Of a stretch of DNA of 64,000 bases, positions 8,818 to 17,869 are shown piece by piece. The position numbers were made by a program, and so were the translations under genes. The stretch spans positions 62,001 to 126,000 of the forward strand of contig NZ_OBMO01000003.1 of assembly GCF_900217905.1 (NCBI RefSeq), read 5' to 3'. The first letter of the stretch is position 1. Each line of letters begins with the position of its first letter. Origin of the DNA: Alloalcanivorax xenomutans. Lineage in GTDB: Bacteria; Pseudomonadota; Gammaproteobacteria; Pseudomonadales; Alcanivoracaceae. The notes below the pieces were generated by a model. That model made no database searches and was not told the origin of the DNA. It saw nothing but the letters and a program-made list of their open reading frames with translations.

Positions 8818-9813
8818 TTACAGATCGGCGCTTTCCAAGTCGGCGATTTCGACCACGGTTTTACCCAAGCCGGTGCCGCTCAGCGCGAACTCCAGAGCCT
8901 CGGCAAACGCCTCCAGAGGAAAGGCGCGCCCCACCGGCGGTTGCAGCCGGCCATCATCCACCCAGCTCAACAGGTGCGCCAGATGCGCCTGACCCCGCTG
9001 TTCTTCCAATTGCAGAAACTGCCTGACATCCACGCCGATCAGACCCGCGCCTTTCATCAGCGGCAGATTGACCCGCAACGAGGGAATCGGTCCGCCGGTA
9101 AATCCCAGCACCAGATGGCGGCCACGCCAGTGCAGAGAGCGGAAAGCCGGCTCGAATAACGGGCCGCATACCGGATCGAACACCACGTCCGGTGCCACGC
9201 CACCGCAGGCGGCCCGCAGCCGGTCCCGCCAGCCGTCCGGTTCGGTATCCAGTACTTCGTCCGCGCCCAGTCCCTGGCAGAATGCCCTTTTCTCCTTGGA
9301 GGACGCCACGGCAACCACGCGGGCGCCGAGTTGTTTGGCCACCTGGACACCGGCGGCGCCAAGACCGCCGGCGGCGCCGAACACCACCACGGTTTCCCCC
9401 GGCTGCAACGCGGCGCGGTCGACCAGCCCGTGCAGCGCGGTCAGGTAGTTGACGCGGAACCCGGCTGCTTCGGCGAACGTCATGGCATCGGGGATCCGCC
9501 GCACTTCCACTTGCGGGGCCAGGGCGTACTCGGCCAGTCCGCCGTTGACGGTGGCCATCACCCGCTCTCCCTCTCGCGATGGGTCGATACCGCCCCCCAC
9601 CGCGACGATTCGGCCCGCCACTTCTCGGCCAGGCGTGTGCGGCAGCGTGGGTTTCACCTGATAGCGCCCGAGGGCCACCAGGGAATCCACATAGCCGAGC
9701 CCGCAGGCGGCGATGCGTATTAGTAATTCCCCTTCACCAGGAGTGGGACGCCCGGTTTCGGTCAGTTGATAGTCGGTGATGGATGCCAGCGACTCGGCGA
9801 TCACTTTTTTCAT
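8818..9813 (-). CDS. NADPH:quinone oxidoreductase / zinc-independent MDR family protein
   Basis: 331 residues, medium-chain dehydrogenase/reductase fold. The N-terminal GroES-like part has GYVDSLVALGRYQ and LPHTPGREVAGRIVAVG. The Rossmann part has VVVFGAAGGLGAAGVQVAKQLGA, an AxxGxxG dinucleotide motif typical of NADPH-binding quinone-oxidoreductase members. The cysteine ligands for structural zinc are absent, so this is the QOR-like branch and not a zinc alcohol dehydrogenase. The start is set at the ATG beginning MKKVIAES, which has AGGA upstream; a longer reading adds 34 residues unlike the family. It ends 230 bases before the box ligase promoter. The substrate is unknown, and a link to benzoate use is only positional. 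Confidence 0.85.
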   Translation of the reverse strand: MKKVIAESLASITDYQLTETGRPTPGEGELLIRIAACGLGYVDSLVALGRYQVKPTLPHTPGREVAGRIVAVGGGIDPSREGERVMATVNGGLAEYALAPQVEVRRIPDAMTFAEAAGFRVNYLTALHGLVDRAALQPGETVVVFGAAGGLGAAGVQVAKQLGARVVAVASSKEKRAFCQGLGADEVLDTEPDGWRDRLRAACGGVAPDVVFDPVCGPLFEPAFRSLHWRGRHLVLGFTGGPIPSLRVNLPLMKGAGLIGVDVRQFLQLEEQRGQAHLAHLLSWVDDGRLQPPVGRAFPLEAFAEALEFALSGTGLGKTVVEIADLESADL

Positions 9814-10006
9814 GATCCGGGTTCCTGTTGTCCGGCGGCTCCGGTGCCGCGGTGAAGGTCGGGGCTGAGGGTCTGGAAGGTAGAGATGTAACGCCAGGGA
9901 GGGGACTTTGTACACGGCGGAACCGCTCCGATGCCCGGGAAAAACATTACGCTTTTGGCCAAACGGGAAGCGCCGGGCGGCGGTGCCATGAAGAACGTAA
10001 AATAAC

Positions 10007-10055
10007 TTGACGCATTAAACGGAGCGCCCGCATAGTGCTTTGACACTAATGTCAA
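10007..10055 (+). promoter_or_regulatory. Sigma70-type promoter overlapping a palindromic operator
   Basis: TTGACG (10007-10012) and CATAGT (10031-10036) are 18 bases apart. Immediately downstream, at the expected start site, is the perfect inverted repeat TTGACA-CTAA-TGTCAA (10040-10055). A repressor bound here would cover the transcription start of the carboxylase-ligase-TetR operon. The TetR gene at the end of that operon is the obvious candidate binder, an autoregulatory loop. This rests on sequence arrangement only. Confidence 0.5.
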
Positions 10056-10071
10056 CAACAAAGAGGTGCTC

Positions 10072-13000
10072 ATGGCCGGGACCACAGACCATGGCGTGAC
10101 CAGCGTGCTGGTGGCCAATCGTGGAGAGATCGCCGTACGTATCATCCGGGCGATTCATGAGATGGGAGGGCGGGCCGTCGCGGTCTTTCCCGAGGACGAC
10201 AAAGACGCGCTGCATGTCCATCGCGCCGACCAGGCGGTAGCGCTGCCGGGCACCGGGGTGGCCGCCTACCTGGATGCCGGTGCCCTGATCGACGCCGCTG
10301 TCTCATCCGGTTGTGGCGCGATTCATCCGGGCTACGGGTTTCTCAGTGAGAACGCGGATTTCGCCCACCGTTGCGCCGAGGCGGGGGTGGTCTTCGTCGG
10401 CCCGAGCGCCGACACCCTGACCATGCTTGGTGACAAGGCACGGGCCAGGGCCTTCGCGGTGGAGCAGGGCGTTGCCGTCATGCCTGGCACCTCTGGCGCC
10501 ACCACGCTGGCCGAGGCGGAGGCGTTTGCCGATGAGCACGGAGCGGTGATGATCAAAGCGCTGGCCGGGGGCGGTGGGCGTGGCATGCGCGCGGTCATCG
10601 ACCGCGGCGAATTGCCGGTCGCGTTCGAGCGGTGCCGGTCCGAGGCCGGACAGGCTTTCGGCAATGATGCTCTCTACGTGGAGCGCCTGGCCCGCGATCC
10701 CCGTCATATCGAGATCCAGGTGGTGGGTGACGGTGTCAGTGTCCAGCATTTGGGCGAGCGCGACTGCAGTATCCAGCGTCGCCATCAGAAACTCATCGAA
10801 ATCGCTCCGAGTCCCGCGCTCGAAGCCGGCCAGCGTGACCGCATCATCGCCGCGGCGCTCCAACTCGCCGGAGCCTTGAGGTATCGCGGCTTGGGAACCT
10901 TCGAATTCCTTGTCGACGGTGACGAGGTGTTCTTCATGGAAGCCAATCCGCGACTGCAGGTGGAACATACCATCACCGAACAAGTGACCGGGGTTGACCT
11001 GGTGGTGGCTCAACTGCGCATCGCCAGTGGAGCGCAATTGACGGATATGGACCTGGAGGAGCCGCCGGTGCCGCGAGGGTTCGCGATCCAGGCCCGGGTC
11101 AATCTGGAAACCCTGGATGCCGGGGGCGCGCCGCGACCGGGTAGCGGAGTGGTCGACACCTTCACCTTGCCCTCCGGACCGGGACTGCGTGTGGATACCT
11201 ATGGCTATGAGGGTTACCGTGTCAGTCCCCGCTACGACTCCCTGATCGCCAAAGTTATCGGTCATGCCGAGGATTTTGGCGGCGCCGTCCGGAGAACCGC
11301 CGCGGCGCTGGCGGAGTTCGAAATCACCGGGGTTCCCACCAACCTGGACTTGCTGCATGGCATTCTCACCGAGCCGGATTTCGCGCGGGGACGGTTCGAT
11401 ACCGGGTATCTGGATACGCACCTTCCGGCACTGCTTGAACATCGGCGACCCGGACACCACCTGCCGACGGCGGTGAAGGCGGAGCGGGACGGCAAAGCCG
11501 GGCCCAGGGCGCCGGAAGGCGCCAGCGTCGCCCGCTCGCCCCTGGGAGGTGTGCTGCTGAGTATCGAGGTGGCCGTCGGTGATGTGGTCGCGGCGGGGGC
11601 GCCGCTCCTGGTGGTCGAGGCGATGAAGATGGAACATGTGGTCCGTGCCACGGAATCCATGCGTGTGGACGCGGTGGTCGTGGCGGCGGGCGACTTCGTC
11701 GACGAGGGTGATCTGCTTGCTTATGGCAGCGCCGTGGACCATGCCGATGCCTTCACCGCCGAGGCCGTGGAGGAAGACTGGTCGGCGGAGGTGGCGGAGA
11801 TCGAACGCCGTCGCCAGCTCGCCGAGGCCATGGGCGGCAAGGCGAAAGTCGAACGGCAACGGGCGGCGGGCAAGTTGACGGCACGAGAGCGCATCTCCGC
11901 TTTGGCCGATCCGGACAGTTTCCGTGAGATCGGTGCCCTGACCGGTTTCGTGGACTACGTGGATGGGCGCGCCGAAAGCATCCTGCCAGCAAACTTCGTC
12001 GCCGGGACGGCGGCGGTGGCCGGCCGCAAGGTGGTGCTTGGCGTGGACGACTTCACCGTACGCGGCGGTTCCGGTGATGCCGCGATCCACGATAAGCAGA
12101 TCTATGCCGAGCGCTACGCGCGCGAGATGCGCCTGCCGGTAGTGCGTTTGCTCGATGGCGCCAGTGGCGGCGGCAGTGTCAAGACGGCGCGCGAGAACGG
12201 CTTCACTTACATTCCGGTCAACCCGGCCTGGGACGCGGTGGTGGACAACCTCTCCCTGGTGCCGGTGGCGGCGGCGTGCCTGGGGCCGACGGTGGGGCTG
12301 GGAGCGGCGCGTCTGGTGATGTCGCATCTGGCGGTGATGGTCGAAGGGCTGGGGCAGCTGTTCACCGCGGGCCCGCCGGTAGTGCGTGGTGGCACGGGTG
12401 AGGACCTTACCAAGGAGGAGCTTGGCGGCGCCGACATACATCGCGGTACCGGCTCGGTGGAACGGATCGTGCCCGATGAGGCCGCAGCCTTCGCGGTAAT
12501 CCGCACGTTCCTGGGCTATTTGCCCGCCAGCGCCTTCGAGACTCCGCCTGTGGTGGCATCGGCGGATCCGGTGGATCGTCGGGAGACGTCGCTGTTGAGT
12601 GCGATCCCGCGCAACCCGAGACACCCGTACGCCATCGGGCCGATTCTGGAAGCTATCTTCGATGCCGGCTCCGTGTTCACGTATGCCGAGTACGGGGACG
12701 GTATCGTCACCGCTCTGGCGCGGCTGGACGGTCACCCGGTCGGCGTGATCGCGTCGGATCCGATGCGGGGCGCGACCATGTCGGTGGAAGGCGCCCAGGC
12801 GGTGGGCCGCCTGGTGGACCTGTGCGAGACTTTCCATTTGCCAATTGTCAGTCTCACCGATCAGGCCGGCATGACCATCGGTTCGGTGGCGGAGCGCCGC
12901 GCCACCATCCGTGCGGGAGCGCGGGCGATTGCCGCCGTCTATCAGGCACGGGTGCCGCAGGCCGAGATCATTCTGCGCCGCGTCTACGGTGTCGGCGGCG

Positions 13001-13320
13001 CCGGCATCATCAATCGTCACCGCGCCAGCCGCAGTTGGTCATGGCCGTCCGGCGACTGGGGATCGCTCCCGGTCCAGGGCGGCATCGAGGCCGCGTTCCG
13101 CGCCCAGATCGAAGCCAGCGACGACCCGGCCGCCACCATCGCCGAAATCGCCGCGGAGCTGAAGGCGATTTCGTCTCCGTTCCGAACCGCCGAGCACTTT
13201 GGCGCCCAGGACCTCATCGATCCCCGTGACAGCCGCGCCTTACTCTGTGATTGGGTGCGCGACGCCTATCGATTGCTACCCGAGCAGGTTGGGCCGCCAG
13301 CGTTTGGTACGCGGCCCTGA
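10072..13320 (+). CDS. Single-chain biotin-dependent acyl-CoA carboxylase (BC-BCCP-CT fusion)
   Basis: 1082 residues combining three modules that are usually separate subunits. Residues 1 to about 450 are biotin carboxylase: ANRGEIAVRII, the ATP-grasp glycine loop GGGGRGMR near 166, and EANPRLQVEHTITEQVTG. A biotinyl domain follows with EAMKMEH; the lysine to be biotinylated is about K519. From about 570 onward is a carboxyltransferase with ERQRAAGKLTARERI at its start. The ATG at 10072 follows AGAGG; an in-frame GTG 6 bases earlier lies inside that ribosome site. It heads an operon with a CoA ligase and a TetR regulator, so its substrate is probably the acyl-CoA made by that ligase. Whether that is acetyl-, propionyl- or a branched acyl-CoA cannot be read from the sequence. 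Confidence 0.9.
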   Translation: MAGTTDHGVTSVLVANRGEIAVRIIRAIHEMGGRAVAVFPEDDKDALHVHRADQAVALPGTGVAAYLDAGALIDAAVSSGCGAIHPGYGFLSENADFAHRCAEAGVVFVGPSADTLTMLGDKARARAFAVEQGVAVMPGTSGATTLAEAEAFADEHGAVMIKALAGGGGRGMRAVIDRGELPVAFERCRSEAGQAFGNDALYVERLARDPRHIEIQVVGDGVSVQHLGERDCSIQRRHQKLIEIAPSPALEAGQRDRIIAAALQLAGALRYRGLGTFEFLVDGDEVFFMEANPRLQVEHTITEQVTGVDLVVAQLRIASGAQLTDMDLEEPPVPRGFAIQARVNLETLDAGGAPRPGSGVVDTFTLPSGPGLRVDTYGYEGYRVSPRYDSLIAKVIGHAEDFGGAVRRTAAALAEFEITGVPTNLDLLHGILTEPDFARGRFDTGYLDTHLPALLEHRRPGHHLPTAVKAERDGKAGPRAPEGASVARSPLGGVLLSIEVAVGDVVAAGAPLLVVEAMKMEHVVRATESMRVDAVVVAAGDFVDEGDLLAYGSAVDHADAFTAEAVEEDWSAEVAEIERRRQLAEAMGGKAKVERQRAAGKLTARERISALADPDSFREIGALTGFVDYVDGRAESILPANFVAGTAAVAGRKVVLGVDDFTVRGGSGDAAIHDKQIYAERYAREMRLPVVRLLDGASGGGSVKTARENGFTYIPVNPAWDAVVDNLSLVPVAAACLGPTVGLGAARLVMSHLAVMVEGLGQLFTAGPPVVRGGTGEDLTKEELGGADIHRGTGSVERIVPDEAAAFAVIRTFLGYLPASAFETPPVVASADPVDRRETSLLSAIPRNPRHPYAIGPILEAIFDAGSVFTYAEYGDGIVTALARLDGHPVGVIASDPMRGATMSVEGAQAVGRLVDLCETFHLPIVSLTDQAGMTIGSVAERRATIRAGARAIAAVYQARVPQAEIILRRVYGVGGAGIINRHRASRSWSWPSGDWGSLPVQGGIEAAFRAQIEASDDPAATIAEIAAELKAISSPFRTAEHFGAQDLIDPRDSRALLCDWVRDAYRLLPEQVGPPAFGTRP

Positions 13321-13393
13321 TCACAAAAACAAGGGCACAATAAAAACGGCGCGATAACAACAAATCAGACTTTGATTCGGGAGAGGAACCACA

Positions 13394-15118
13394 ATGAATG
13401 AGACGGAGCTGACCGCCTTGCTGCGGGAAGACGGCGAAATCATTACCGAACGGCTCGATCACTGGGCGAAGGTGGCTGGGGGAAGAGCATTCTTCCATTA
13501 CGGCGAGGACGACGTCACCCTCACGTACGCCGACTTCGGCGTACGTACCGACCACATTGCCGGTAACCTTGCCGCGCTCGGTATTGGCAAGGGAGACCGG
13601 GTCAGCGTCTTCACCTTGAATCCCATGGTGAGCGCGCTGATGATGTTCGCTATCTGGAAGGCCGGTGCCGTGTATTGTCCGGTGAATTTCAGCTACACCG
13701 GGCGCTTGCTTTCGTACCAGCTCAATGACACGGCGCCGAAGCTGTTGCTGACCGATCCGGCCCTGTTGAGCGCGGTCAATCAGGTCGCCGGTGACCTGGC
13801 GGCGCCGCCCGTGGTGATCGTCTACGATCCGCCGGCCGATGCTCACGATCATGTGAATGACCGTGACGAGGTCGATAGCCGTTTCGCTGAGTCGTCCTGG
13901 GCGTCACTCATCGCGCCGGCCACACGGCCGGACATTAGCGTGCGCTTTGATGATCCGGCCAACGTGGTCTATACCTCCGGCACCACCGGACCGGCCAAGG
14001 GCGTGCTGCAGCCGTATCGCTGGATGGCGCAGTACACCTTCAAACTGCGGCAACCGCTGACTCCGGACGATGTGGTCTACAACGATCTGCCCATGTATCA
14101 CGTCGGTGGCGCCATCGCCAATGTGGCGCGTGCCGCCTGGGTGGGCTGTGAGGTGGCGGTATGGAACCGTTTCAGCCCCGGTGATTTCTGGAAGCGCGTC
14201 GCCTCACGGGGAGCGACCACGGCGATCCTGCTGGATGTGATGATCCCGTGGCTGACCAAGGCGCCGGAACGGCCGGATGACAGGCGTAATACCCTGAACA
14301 AAGTGCATATGCAGCCGTTACCCGAGCATCACGCTCTGGTGGCACGCCGGTTCGGGCTGGATTTCGTCACCGCCGGTTTCGGACAAACCGAGTCGGGTTC
14401 TCCGCTTGGTCTGCTTTTCGAGGAGACCGCGGAAGGCGAGGGCACGCCCGCGGAGTTGTACCGGGGCCGGTCCCACGAGGAGGTCAAACAGCGGGCCGCG
14501 GCGGCGGGCATGGCGGTCCTGTCCGGCGGCGAGGACCGGCCCAGGAGGTTGATGGGACACCCGGCGCCGTTTATGGACGTGGCGGTACTGGATGAGCAGG
14601 ACCAGCGGTGCGGCCCCGGTGAGCCGGGCCAGCTGGCGGTGCGTCCGAAGCTGCCGGGGCTGATCATGAGTGAGTATCTGGGTAAGCCGGAGGCCACCGT
14701 CGCGGCCTGGCGCAACCTGTGGTTTCATACCGGCGACGCGGCGATGCAGCTGGAAGACGGCATGTTCGCCTTCCTTGATCGTCTCGGCGACCGGATCCGG
14801 GTGCGCGGCGAAAACCTGTCGTCATTCCAGGTGGAGGATTTGCTCAATCAACATACTGCCGTGGCCCTGGCCGCGGTGTTTGCCATTGCCAGCAGCGAGG
14901 GCGATGAGGACGATGTGGTGGCTTATGTGACGGTGGAGCAGGGCGCGCAGTTGAGCGAGCAGGCATTGCACGACTTCGCCGCGGAGACCATGCCCAAGTA
15001 CATGCGGCCGCGTTACATTCGGCTGATCGATGAGATTCCGCGTACCCCCACCAATAAAATCGAGAAGTACAAGTTGCGTGAGCGGATCCTCAAGGAGCTG
15101 GGACGGGAGCCTCAATGA
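13394..15118 (+). CDS. AMP-dependent acyl-CoA ligase (CaiC-like)
   Basis: 574 residues, adenylate-forming enzyme. Motifs are VVYTSGTTGPAKGVLQP, the gate region GFGQTESGSPLG, WFHTGDAAMQLEDG, FLDRLGDRIRVRGENLS and the C-terminal PRTPTNKIEKYKL with the catalytic lysine. The VRGENLSSFQVE form resembles crotonobetaine/carnitine-CoA ligases more than fatty-acyl ligases. GAGAGG lies upstream. It follows the acyl-CoA carboxylase by 73 bases and overlaps the TetR gene by 4 bases, so the three are one operon. It likely activates a short or branched carboxylic acid whose CoA ester is then carboxylated. The exact acid is unknown. Confidence 0.87.
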   Translation: MNETELTALLREDGEIITERLDHWAKVAGGRAFFHYGEDDVTLTYADFGVRTDHIAGNLAALGIGKGDRVSVFTLNPMVSALMMFAIWKAGAVYCPVNFSYTGRLLSYQLNDTAPKLLLTDPALLSAVNQVAGDLAAPPVVIVYDPPADAHDHVNDRDEVDSRFAESSWASLIAPATRPDISVRFDDPANVVYTSGTTGPAKGVLQPYRWMAQYTFKLRQPLTPDDVVYNDLPMYHVGGAIANVARAAWVGCEVAVWNRFSPGDFWKRVASRGATTAILLDVMIPWLTKAPERPDDRRNTLNKVHMQPLPEHHALVARRFGLDFVTAGFGQTESGSPLGLLFEETAEGEGTPAELYRGRSHEEVKQRAAAAGMAVLSGGEDRPRRLMGHPAPFMDVAVLDEQDQRCGPGEPGQLAVRPKLPGLIMSEYLGKPEATVAAWRNLWFHTGDAAMQLEDGMFAFLDRLGDRIRVRGENLSSFQVEDLLNQHTAVALAAVFAIASSEGDEDDVVAYVTVEQGAQLSEQALHDFAAETMPKYMRPRYIRLIDEIPRTPTNKIEKYKLRERILKELGREPQ

Positions 15119-15762
15119 TGCCGGATCATGGCGTGGAATCGGCTTCAGGCAAAAATCAGCCTGCCTGGGCGGCGGCCCGTCAGCGGCGGGCCGGCGAGGA
15201 GCATCGCATGCGCACGGTGCTGCTGGAGGCGGCGGCACGGGCCTTTGCCCGATCCGGGTACGGCGGCACTTCCATCGGCGCCATCGCCGCCGAGGCCGAG
15301 GTGTCCCGGCCGGCGTTCTATGCCTACTTCGCCTCGAAACGGGAGGTCTTCCTCGAAGTTGTCGCGGCATTGCGTGACGAATTTCTTGCCGCCCATGAAT
15401 TCCCCGGAATTGATGACCCCTATGAACTGGGTCGGGCCGCCACCCGCGCTTTTCTGGCCGCTCATGCCGCCAACGCGGCGCTGCTCACGGTGGTGGACCA
15501 TGAAGCGGAAGGGGATGAGGAAGTGCGCGCCATGCGTGACGAGATGCGGCGTCGCCCGGCCCGGCGCATGGCCCATTATGTCGAACGGCTGGTGGCGGAA
15601 GGGCGGGCCGACCCGGTGGCCGATCCGGAGTTGCTGGCGGGGGTGATGAACGCCACCTTCACTCGCTTCGCGCGGGAGCTGCCCGATGATGCCGGCGCCT
15701 TCGAACAGAAGGTGGAGGAGTTCACCGCGATTTATCTGAGACTGATCGGAGTGCGCGGATAG
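15115..15762 (+). CDS. TetR/AcrR-family transcriptional regulator
   Basis: 215 residues. The N-terminal helix-turn-helix reads AFARSGYGGTSIGAIAAEAEVSRPAFYAYFASKREVFLEV, the standard TetR pattern. The C-terminal ligand domain is helical and unclassified. ATG overlaps the ligase stop (ATGA), with GGGAG 5 bases upstream. As last gene of the operon it probably autoregulates by binding the palindrome at 10040-10055. The inducer would be an acid or CoA ester of this pathway. The DNA-binding family is certain; the target is inference. Confidence 0.9.
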   Translation: MMPDHGVESASGKNQPAWAAARQRRAGEEHRMRTVLLEAAARAFARSGYGGTSIGAIAAEAEVSRPAFYAYFASKREVFLEVVAALRDEFLAAHEFPGIDDPYELGRAATRAFLAAHAANAALLTVVDHEAEGDEEVRAMRDEMRRRPARRMAHYVERLVAEGRADPVADPELLAGVMNATFTRFARELPDDAGAFEQKVEEFTAIYLRLIGVRG

Positions 15763-15814
15763 AGGCGGGTATCAGAATACCAATCGCGATGACGTAACGA
15801 CCATGAGTGGACCT

Positions 15815-16822
15815 TTACTCATACGGCTGCTCCCTGAAGCGTCGGGGTGACACACCAAACCAGTTCTTGAAGGCGCGATGAAAGGCGCTGAGATCGGCGT
15901 AGCCCAGTTCCTCGGCGATGGCATCGGTACGCCAGCCCTGAACGATCATGCGTTGCAGGGCGCGGGTCTTCAGCACGGAGATCTTCAACTGGCGAAAACT
16001 GGTGTCGTGTTCACGCAGGTGACGTTGCAGCACGCGTTTGTGCAACCCCAGAGCCAGGGCCACATCGTCGATAGTACGCAGCGCCGGCCGGTCGTCGTCG
16101 ATCAGTTCCTTGATACCGTCGATGAAGGTTTGCCGGCGGCGCTTGGCGCGAATCAGCCCTTCAGCGTAGCTGAGATTGATCTGGTAAAGATGCTCATCAC
16201 GCTCACTGACCGGCGCCGCCATGGCCTGTCCGTCGATTTCCAGGAAGAAGTTGCCGGAACGTGCCCGGCAGGGACAGTTCAACGCCTGGCCGATACGTTC
16301 CGCCGCCATCCCTTCGGGCACCAGGAAGCGCCGCACCTGCAATCGATGATTGGTGACCGTGCGCAGCAGTCCCAGTGTCTGCGTGACAATGGACAGCACC
16401 TGCTGGTTGGAGACCACCACCGCACCTGGTGCCGGAACATACTCGCAGCGTATCAGCCGGTTAGCGGAAGGGGGATGGATCCGGTATTGGCCACTGTCGC
16501 TGAGCAGGGGCTGGTAATCGACCATGTGACGTAACGCCTGCAACGCGGTCGGACTGTGCAGCATGATGGGCAGCAGCACACCGCCGGTGCGAGGGCTTTG
16601 CCTCCGAGCCACATCAATGCCCAGCAGTGGGTTGTTACTGATGGCACTGGCGCGATGCCACAGGGTGCGGGTGGCTTCGATGCCAAGATGGTGACCATCA
16701 ATAATTTGCCCTTCACGAATCTCTCGGATTCCGGTGCCGAGTTGCCGGGTGTCGAGGCCGACCTTCTCGAACGCCTGTAACAGTCCGGAAACCCATAGAT
16801 GGGCCACATGGAAATGGTTCAT
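15815..16822 (-). CDS. AraC-family transcriptional regulator (Arabinose_bd type)
   Basis: 335 residues. The N-terminal part matches the arabinose-binding-like domain of AraC regulators that follow PYGL-type order (LWHRASAISNNPLLGIDVARR, then GGVLLPIMLHSPTALQALRHMVDY). The C-terminus has two helix-turn-helix motifs, ending in AIAEELGYADLSAFHRAFKNWFG and SPRRFR. The start is placed at MNHFHVAHLW, which has a strong GGAGG 6 bases upstream; a longer reading adds 9 residues without one. It is divergent from the TauD-type dioxygenase, with 164 bases between, so it probably activates that gene and the hydratase behind it. The effector is unknown. Confidence 0.88.
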   Translation of the reverse strand: MNHFHVAHLWVSGLLQAFEKVGLDTRQLGTGIREIREGQIIDGHHLGIEATRTLWHRASAISNNPLLGIDVARRQSPRTGGVLLPIMLHSPTALQALRHMVDYQPLLSDSGQYRIHPPSANRLIRCEYVPAPGAVVVSNQQVLSIVTQTLGLLRTVTNHRLQVRRFLVPEGMAAERIGQALNCPCRARSGNFFLEIDGQAMAAPVSERDEHLYQINLSYAEGLIRAKRRRQTFIDGIKELIDDDRPALRTIDDVALALGLHKRVLQRHLREHDTSFRQLKISVLKTRALQRMIVQGWRTDAIAEELGYADLSAFHRAFKNWFGVSPRRFREQPYE

Positions 16823-16986
16823 GGTTCGCCTCCTGACCCGGTTAAGCATAACCAGGGCGGGAAGAAGCTGTTAGTGGCGGGACGAACAAGTGTCGCGAAC
16901 TGCAAATAATGCTCGCTTTCCAGCAATGTATTAACCGGAGGTCTCCCGCATAGTCGTTCACCTGATAAACAAAACAGGAGCGAGCC

Positions 16987-17823
16987 ATGTCCTTCACCGT
17001 AAGCCCCACCGGTGCCGCCTGCGGCGCCACGATTAACGGACTGGATCTGTCCCGGCCTTTGGACGCGGCCACGGTGGCGGCGGTTCGAGAGGTATGGCTG
17101 GAACACAAGGTGGTGGTGTTTCCCGACCAGGACCTCTCGGATGACGATCTGGAGCGGTTCAGCCGCTATTTCGGCGAGTTCGCCGGTGATCCCTATATCG
17201 CTTCGATGGAAGACCGGCCCAATATCATCGAGCTGCGCCGTACCGCGGATGAAACTTCGCCGATTTTCGCGGACAGTTGGCACACCGACTGGAGCTTCGG
17301 TGAAACTCCGCCGGCGGCAACGATTCTGTATGGCATCACCATTCCACCCCGGGGCGGCAATACGGATTTCATTAACCAGGAGAAGGCATTGCGGGAAATG
17401 CCGGAGGACCTGCGGCAGCGGTTGCATGGCAGGGTGGCTCTGCATTCGGCGCAGCGGGCCTACGCACCGGACGGGATCTACGGCGATCAGGATTCCAGCA
17501 AAGGGCGGGGCTTCAAAATCCTGGCCTCCGATGATGCCTACAAAGTACAGCCGCACCCGATCATCCGTCCGCATCCGGAAACCGGCAATGAGTCGATCTT
17601 CGGCTGTATTGGTTACATCCTCGGATTCCAGGATATGGAACCGGATGACAGCATGGCGTTGTTGATGGATCTGTACCGCTGGCAAACCCGGGAGGAATTC
17701 CAGTATCAGCATGAATGGCAACCGGGCATGTTGGTGATGTGGGACAACCGGGCGGTATTACACAAGGCCAACGGCGGTTATGAAGGCCATGAGCGGGTGC
17801 TGCACAGGACCGTGATCAAATAA
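16987..17823 (+). CDS. TauD/TfdA-family 2-oxoglutarate-dependent dioxygenase
   Basis: 278 residues, Fe(II)/2-oxoglutarate oxygenase. The facial triad is visible: H99 and D101 in SWHTDWSF, and distal H259 in WDNRAVLH. R274 in VLHRTVIK sits 15 residues later, where the 2-oxoglutarate-binding arginine lies in this family. The N-terminal PTGAACGATINGLDLSRPLD is also typical. AGGAG precedes the ATG. It is followed 46 bases later by a 2-keto-4-pentenoate hydratase-like gene and faces an AraC regulator. Relatives hydroxylate taurine, aryloxyacetates or alkyl sulfates. The pairing with a hydratase suggests an organic acid, but the substrate is not known. Confidence 0.88.
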   Translation: MSFTVSPTGAACGATINGLDLSRPLDAATVAAVREVWLEHKVVVFPDQDLSDDDLERFSRYFGEFAGDPYIASMEDRPNIIELRRTADETSPIFADSWHTDWSFGETPPAATILYGITIPPRGGNTDFINQEKALREMPEDLRQRLHGRVALHSAQRAYAPDGIYGDQDSSKGRGFKILASDDAYKVQPHPIIRPHPETGNESIFGCIGYILGFQDMEPDDSMALLMDLYRWQTREEFQYQHEWQPGMLVMWDNRAVLHKANGGYEGHERVLHRTVIK

Positions 17824-17869
17824 CCGAAACACGAATCATCCGAGACGAAGCATCGCAAAGGCTGCTGTT

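Noticed and set aside
8818-9813. Zinc-dependent alcohol dehydrogenase
   Set aside because: The structural-zinc cysteines are absent and the GAAGGLGAAG motif points to the quinone-oxidoreductase branch.
10303-13020. A 905-codon open frame on the minus strand opposite the carboxylase
   Set aside because: It lies wholly opposite a gene with clear BC, BCCP and CT motifs. Its translation is low-complexity and rich in His, Arg and Gly, as expected for the antisense of GC-rich coding DNA.
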